Shown in pieces: positions 60,430 to 64,000 of a stretch of DNA of 64,000 nucleotides. The first letter of the stretch is position 1. Each line of letters begins with the position of its first letter. This stretch comes from Sarcocystis neurona. Lineage: Eukaryota > Apicomplexa > Conoidasida > Eucoccidiorida > Sarcocystidae. The notes beneath the pieces were generated by a model. The model made no database searches. It worked only from the letters and a program-made list of their open reading frames with translations, and was not told the DNA's origin. A program made the position numbers and the translations under genes. The stretch covers positions 1,574,843-1,638,842 of the forward strand of contig KL647295.1 of NCBI GenBank assembly GCA_000727475.1, written 5' to 3'.

Positions 60430-63214
60430 TCTCTCTATGCATGGGCACACATACACACACACACATATATATATATATATACAGATACACAGACATACGA
60501 TGGGGTGCAGGAGGAGGGGCGCGCGATGTGTGAAACCTCTGGTGGGTTTGTGGGAAGCGTTGACGCGTCGTGTGCTGCTGCTTCTGACCCTTCCGGTCTG
60601 CACGCCAGCAGCCGTGTTGCTCTCTGCGTCCGTCCAGAAGCCGGCAGGACTGCTCAAGTTGCAGCAAGCGCAAGAAAGAAGAGCGTTCACTTTTCCACAG
60701 AAAGACACTACCACTGGGATGTGCGCAGACGCATAAGGTGGGTGCAAGTTACGGGTAGGTTTAGACGTAAACGGCTAAAAAAGTAGGTGCTGGCGGCGTG
60801 GAATCGACCCAGCTGCGCCTAACGCGCACAGAGGTGCAACTGCCAGCAGCACGTTCACGTACTGTACCGCGGTACCCAGTCCACTGCGCGCACATATATA
60901 TAGATAGGTAGGTATATACGTATATACCTGGACATATATATGTATGTATCTATACATGTATAGATATGTGGAGAATAGGGAGACAGACAGAGAGAGTATA
61001 TATGTATGTGTATATGTGTGAAGAAAAGAGAGCGACAGAGAGACTACATATATACATATATATGAAGAGAAGGGAGACAGACAGAGACAGTATATATGTA
61101 TATATGTATATGTGTGAAGAGAAGGCAGAGAGAGTACCTATGTATATGTGATGAAACGGAAGATAGACTGAGGAAATACACACGCGTGCGTACATATATA
61201 TATATGTGCATACGTGTTAGGAAAAGAATGGCTGACAGAGAGGCCTGCGGAGATCGGAGAAAGATTTCCGCAAGTCCTACGGAGAGAAGATGAAGCATTC
61301 CCATGGTTCACCAGAGGGGGAGAGACAGTACGAAGAAGACGCTCAGACATGCATGCGTTAGTGAACGCCAAGTAAGTGCGCAAAGAGACGCATGTGTGAA
61401 CATCCACGGGAGCTCTGAGGAGGGAGGGCGGGGAGAACGGCGTGCGTTCGAGCTGCCGGGATGCAGCTGCTCGTGGTGTGTTGCCCCGCAAGGCCCTGCA
61501 AGGCGCGCGCGTCTGTCCTCCATACTTCAGCTGCTGCGGGTGCTGCTCCAGCGGCAGTGGCTGCCGCAGCCACGGATGCGTTCCGCTCGAAGCTTCCACA
61601 GTGTCTCTTTCTCTGCATGCGGTTCAAGGCCTGCTCTCCACGGTCGACGGCCTTCTCTGCGTCTGTGCATATGTGGGACACCCCACACCGCACAGACTGC
61701 TCTGTCTCTGTGCCTTTTCGAATCTTCCCGTGTGCTGCATGCGACAGACCGCCCGTGGTCACCACCTTCTCTTTTCTTCCTCTATTCTCTCTCACCTTCT
61801 GTACATGTGTGGGTGTTCAGCAGCACAGGCAGACCTACAGGCACGCACTGCGCTATCCGCGCGCCCTCTTGAATTCGTGTGGGCTACGCACCCATCCCGT
61901 ACGTGTGTACAAACAACCGTATATCTCTCTCTACGTTTCTCTCTATGTCCCTCTGTGTCTCTCTTCCTCCTTCTACACAATCATATATATATATACTTAC
62001 AACTACGTGCACATGCGTGAGACGACTGTGAAGAGGGGACTGCTTTTTCTACAGCGCAATCTGTGAAGCAGCGGCGTGACTCTTCTTCTGCGGCGCGCTG
62101 CTGCCCATGCACATGTCAAACGCCAGGCCAGTACGCCTCAGGATGATGCCGCACAGGAGTAGAGCGGCCGGGTGCTGCGGCTGGGCGGCAACCCCGTCCC
62201 TTCGCATGGCTCTTGCAGCCTGCTGAAATGTGCTGGGATTCGCAGAAGGTCCTGCTGCACGTGGCGGAGACCACGTCGTCCTTTCCTTCCCTTCCTCTGT
62301 CTAGCGCTCGTCCCGCGCAGACAGATGCTCTGCCCTGGGCAGATGCCTGCATCTGCCACGACAATGCCATCTTTCGTCAGCATTCGTGCGGCTGCTGTCA
62401 GCAGCTGTGACTTGACCCGTGGGCAGGAAAAGTAACGGAGACTCCAGCCGCGATAAAGCAGTCCTTTCCGTCGCGATGCCTCGGGAGAAGACGCGTCGGT
62501 CACTCCTGCGGCGGCTAGAAAGTAGATGCATGTGCCCGTGCTGTGTGCTGCGTCTGTGCGGCGTTTCTTCTTCTTCTTTCTTTCCGCTGTCTTTGTTTCT
62601 ATCTCAGAGGCCTAGAAGCTGCCGTCTGCTTACTTTCAAATCCCAAAGGACGGCAATCAAACTCTTCAAGTCATGGCCGTCGACGGGTCCGACGTACTGA
62701 AAGCCCAGTGCTTCGAAGAAAGAGGGGACCGGCAGCACTGGCGCTGGTCTGCAGCTGCTGCCACCTGCGTGCGCTGGCCAGACGCCGCGTGCTGCTGCGC
62801 CGTCGAGGCTGCGGCCCGTCCCTCGACCGCTCCAAATATCTGCCAGGGACGCCCCTGCTGCTCGCCTTTTTGCTGCGTCGGGTGCTCCTGCTGCGGCTGG
62901 TGCAACTGCTTCCATCGCTGCTGCTTCTTCCTCTTCGTTAGGCGTTGCTGTTCCCCCTATTGCCGGTGCGGCCGGTCCGGCTCGTCGGGTGGGAGCCGCT
63001 GCCCGTCCGACGTCTGCTGCAGCCGAGTTTCTAGGTGAAACTGCCTCAGGCGGCGACGCTGCTGCTTCTGCGTCCGCGTCCCGGGGGTCTGCTGAGAACA
63101 GCCGGCGTCGCTTCAGTTTCTTCTTGTCTGCTGCGCTGAGACACTGAATGAACTGTCGCGTCTTGAGCAACTCGCCTGTGTGACGCGCCAGGCCACCTAC
63201 TGCCGCCGTCCCCC
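49737..63214 (-). CDS. DXS: 1-deoxy-D-xylulose-5-phosphate synthase, 3' eight exons
   Basis: Exons, 5' to 3': 63214-62634, 60246-59809, 58266-57635, 56506-56365, 54913-54825, 52536-52440, 51435-50593, 49859-49737; every junction matches in phase. Landmarks in order: [12 protein letters not shown], then [34 protein letters not shown] and [25 protein letters not shown] with the catalytic Glu; [119 protein letters not shown]-terminal PPRFIEA to ALFDQ. The enzyme condenses pyruvate and glyceraldehyde 3-phosphate using thiamine diphosphate, the first step of the apicoplast MEP pathway. The N-terminal GDG cofactor motif is not found, so the gene runs off the right edge. About 980 residues lie here against roughly 430 for the same part of E. 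coli DXS. The surplus is Ala-, Ser- and Gln-rich insertions, including over 150 residues between LLEAVN and VTVADARF. The first exon here could extend to 63330. Confidence 0.93.
49960..50015. repeat. TATA/TACA simple-sequence tract in DXS last intron
   Basis: Alternating TA with acat interruptions; a similar block occurs at 50320-50360 in the same intron. Confidence 0.75.
51440..51615. repeat. ACAT/AC microsatellite in a DXS intron
   Basis: Runs of catacata and cacaca dominate the sequence immediately upstream (on the minus strand) of the exon starting at 51435. The acceptor at 51436-51437 sits in the edge of the repeat, so its pyrimidine tract is formed by the TGTG/TATG strand of the microsatellite. 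Confidence 0.85.
53127..53158. repeat. (TA)n dinucleotide microsatellite
   Basis: About fifteen uninterrupted TA units in the large DXS intron 54824-52537. Confidence 0.9.
54304..54790. repeat. CTG-rich tract within a DXS intron
   Basis: CTG triplets on the plus strand keep frames open on both strands: a plus-strand Ala/Leu-rich frame at 54304-54786 and a minus-strand Ala/Ser-rich frame at 54294-55094. Neither agrees in phase with the flanking DXS exons (54825 and 52536), which join cleanly without it, so it is treated as intron. Confidence 0.6.
56080..56235 (-). pseudogene. Transketolase-like exon fragment inside a DXS intron
   Basis: On the gene strand, between the DXS exons 56506-56365 and 54913-54825, an open stretch reads [20 protein letters not shown] then [20 protein letters not shown]. 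This parallels the neighbouring exon ([25 protein letters not shown]) in the pattern FLxCxP...LxAPxDxxELL. It could be a decayed tandem duplicate, an alternative exon, or a fragment of a related transketolase-fold gene such as a pyruvate dehydrogenase beta subunit. A phase-0 acceptor (gctcgag) and a phase-0 donor (cac|GTACAG) can be drawn but the acceptor is weak. Including it would duplicate a strand of the pyrimidine-binding domain, so it is not placed in the main DXS model. Confidence 0.45.
57085..57180. repeat. 18 bp tandem repeat in a DXS intron
   Basis: gcaacagcaaaactcgcg recurs about five times head to tail, with one ctcgcg to cttgcg change. On the plus strand the unit encodes six residues (LAATAK), explaining an antisense open frame at 56875-57201 that has no other support. 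Confidence 0.85.
58735..58970. repeat. TATA/ACAC/CTACACCTAC simple-sequence block
   Basis: Within the DXS intron 59808-58267. Three segments of the form tctacacctacacgtac-tatatata occur near 58780, 58837 and 58917, so it is a degenerate minisatellite built on a TATA core. Confidence 0.7.
59520..59580. repeat. (TA)n followed by (CA)n
   Basis: About seventeen TA units at 59522-59554 pass into cacacacacacgcacaca. It lies just downstream of the DXS donor at 59808 within the intron. Confidence 0.9.
60270..60485. repeat. TA/TACA simple-sequence block in a DXS intron
   Basis: Includes an uninterrupted TA run near 60398-60426 and acacacac at 60453-60464. It lies immediately upstream, on the minus strand, of the DXS exon starting at 60246. 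Confidence 0.8.
60960..61160. repeat. GAGACAGACAGAG-TATATATG minisatellite
   Basis: Four degenerate units of about 50-60 bp: gaagagaagggagacagacagagagag followed by tatatatgtatatgtgt. It resembles, on the opposite strand, the GATCGTTCTCTCTCTGTC minisatellite at 43715-44180. It lies in the DXS intron 62633-60247. Confidence 0.7.
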
Positions 63215-63330
63215 CTGCAAAAACGCCGGCAGCAGCAAGACGCATTACCAACAACGTCCCTCCTTGTCGCATGTTCTCTCGGGAAACATACCCAGTCTGC
63301 TCGACACCGACCAGCCATTGTTGCTCTCTT

Positions 63331-64000
63331 CTGGCTCAGCTGCGGCCGCCCCGTGGCCTGCTGCGCTGAGCTCACGTGCTGCGCTGTGCTGCGGTGCTGC
63401 GGTGGGCTGGCGTGCTGCGGTGGGCTAACTTATTGCTCTTGCCTTCTTGCTGCTGCTGCTGCTGCAGGGTTGCGCTGCTGGGTCCGCGTTGTTGCATGCA
63501 CGGCGCTTGCTGTCGAGGACGCAGACCCTGGTCGCCTGCGTCGCCGACTCACACGCATCTACCCGGCGCCCCAAACTTGTGTATTTTTTATTGGTGGGAG
63601 CATGTATGCATGCACGAAACACGTTGACACGTGGCTTTTCGTGCCACCCGCGTAGGACGGAGAGTCGCTGAGGCACCTCGCGCGCATACAAAATTGCTTC
63701 AGGAGTGTCCGTGGATTAACTACATGCTGCAGAGGGGGCACGCACGCTGGAATCCTGGCCACACAGCGCCGGGTGCACATCTGCCGAACCTCCACATTCG
63801 CAGATCTGCGGCTAAGCGGACCCCACGACCTGCCGCAGAACCCCCAAGAAAACTACATATATATATATACATACGTATATGTATGCGTATACCTAGAAGA
63901 ACACTACATATATATATATACATATGCGTGTACGTAGGGGTTCACGTGTGTGTGCGCAGTTGAATGGCTCACCGGAACACAGAGAAACAAATGTAACGCA
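63331..64000. other. Right edge, probably DXS intron
   Basis: No minus-strand frame here contains the DXS N-terminal motifs (the GHQ and GDG region), so this is taken as intron between the first exon seen in the window and those beyond it. CTG-rich sequence covers 63360-63480. Two near-copies of ctacatatatatatacata lie at 63857-63875 and 63905-63923. Confidence 0.4.

Noticed and set aside
1..64000. Telomere-type TTTAGGG arrays, tRNA and rRNA genes, transposase or reverse transcriptase genes
   Set aside because: None was recognised on either strand by eye; a covariance-model or profile search would be needed to exclude a tRNA firmly.

Overview
The window looks like a nuclear contig of an apicomplexan coccidian, most probably Eimeria or a close relative. 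Three things point there. Genes are widely spaced with many introns. CAG/CTG trinucleotide arrays run through exons and introns alike and translate as poly-Gln, poly-Ala, poly-Ser or poly-Leu according to frame. One gene encodes 1-deoxy-D-xylulose-5-phosphate synthase (DXS), the entry enzyme of the apicoplast isoprenoid pathway. The genus is an inference from sequence character, not from a search. A scaffold gap of N occupies 36702-37245.

Layout. 1-3015: no gene seen. 3016-9712 (minus): a five-exon gene whose central exons carry Cys-Pro modules like those of oocyst wall proteins. 10877-12978 (plus): one candidate exon and a small uncharacterised gene. 15072-17268 (plus): UBC9, the SUMO-conjugating enzyme, with an unusually long N-terminal extension. 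17269-22429: gene-poor. 22430-28641 (minus): a complete six-exon mitochondrial carrier (SLC25 family) gene. 28642-38720: CAG-rich, microsatellite-rich sequence with weakly supported coding pieces on both strands and the assembly gap. 38721-46946 (plus): a phase-consistent eight- or nine-exon gene of unknown function. 46947-49736: no convincing gene. 49737 to at least 63214 (minus): DXS, of which eight exons covering the C-terminal two thirds lie here; the 5' exons with the thiamine-diphosphate GDG motif must lie beyond the right edge.

The genes are independent housekeeping or stage-specific loci and do not form a cluster. DXS would act in the apicoplast, the carrier in the mitochondrial inner membrane, UBC9 in the nucleus and cytosol, and the oocyst-wall-like protein in the secretory pathway. 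Exon boundaries were set by eye from GT/GC-AG sites, reading-phase agreement across every junction and family knowledge. The three recognised families are secure. The uncharacterised models rest on splice phase and composition only.

The most interesting signals are exon-like duplicates inside introns. One is a transketolase-type segment in a DXS intron. The other is a copy of an exon end in the 43 kb gene that keeps the same rare GC donor. Also notable are very large low-complexity insertions within the DXS catalytic domains and several short-period tandem duplications.
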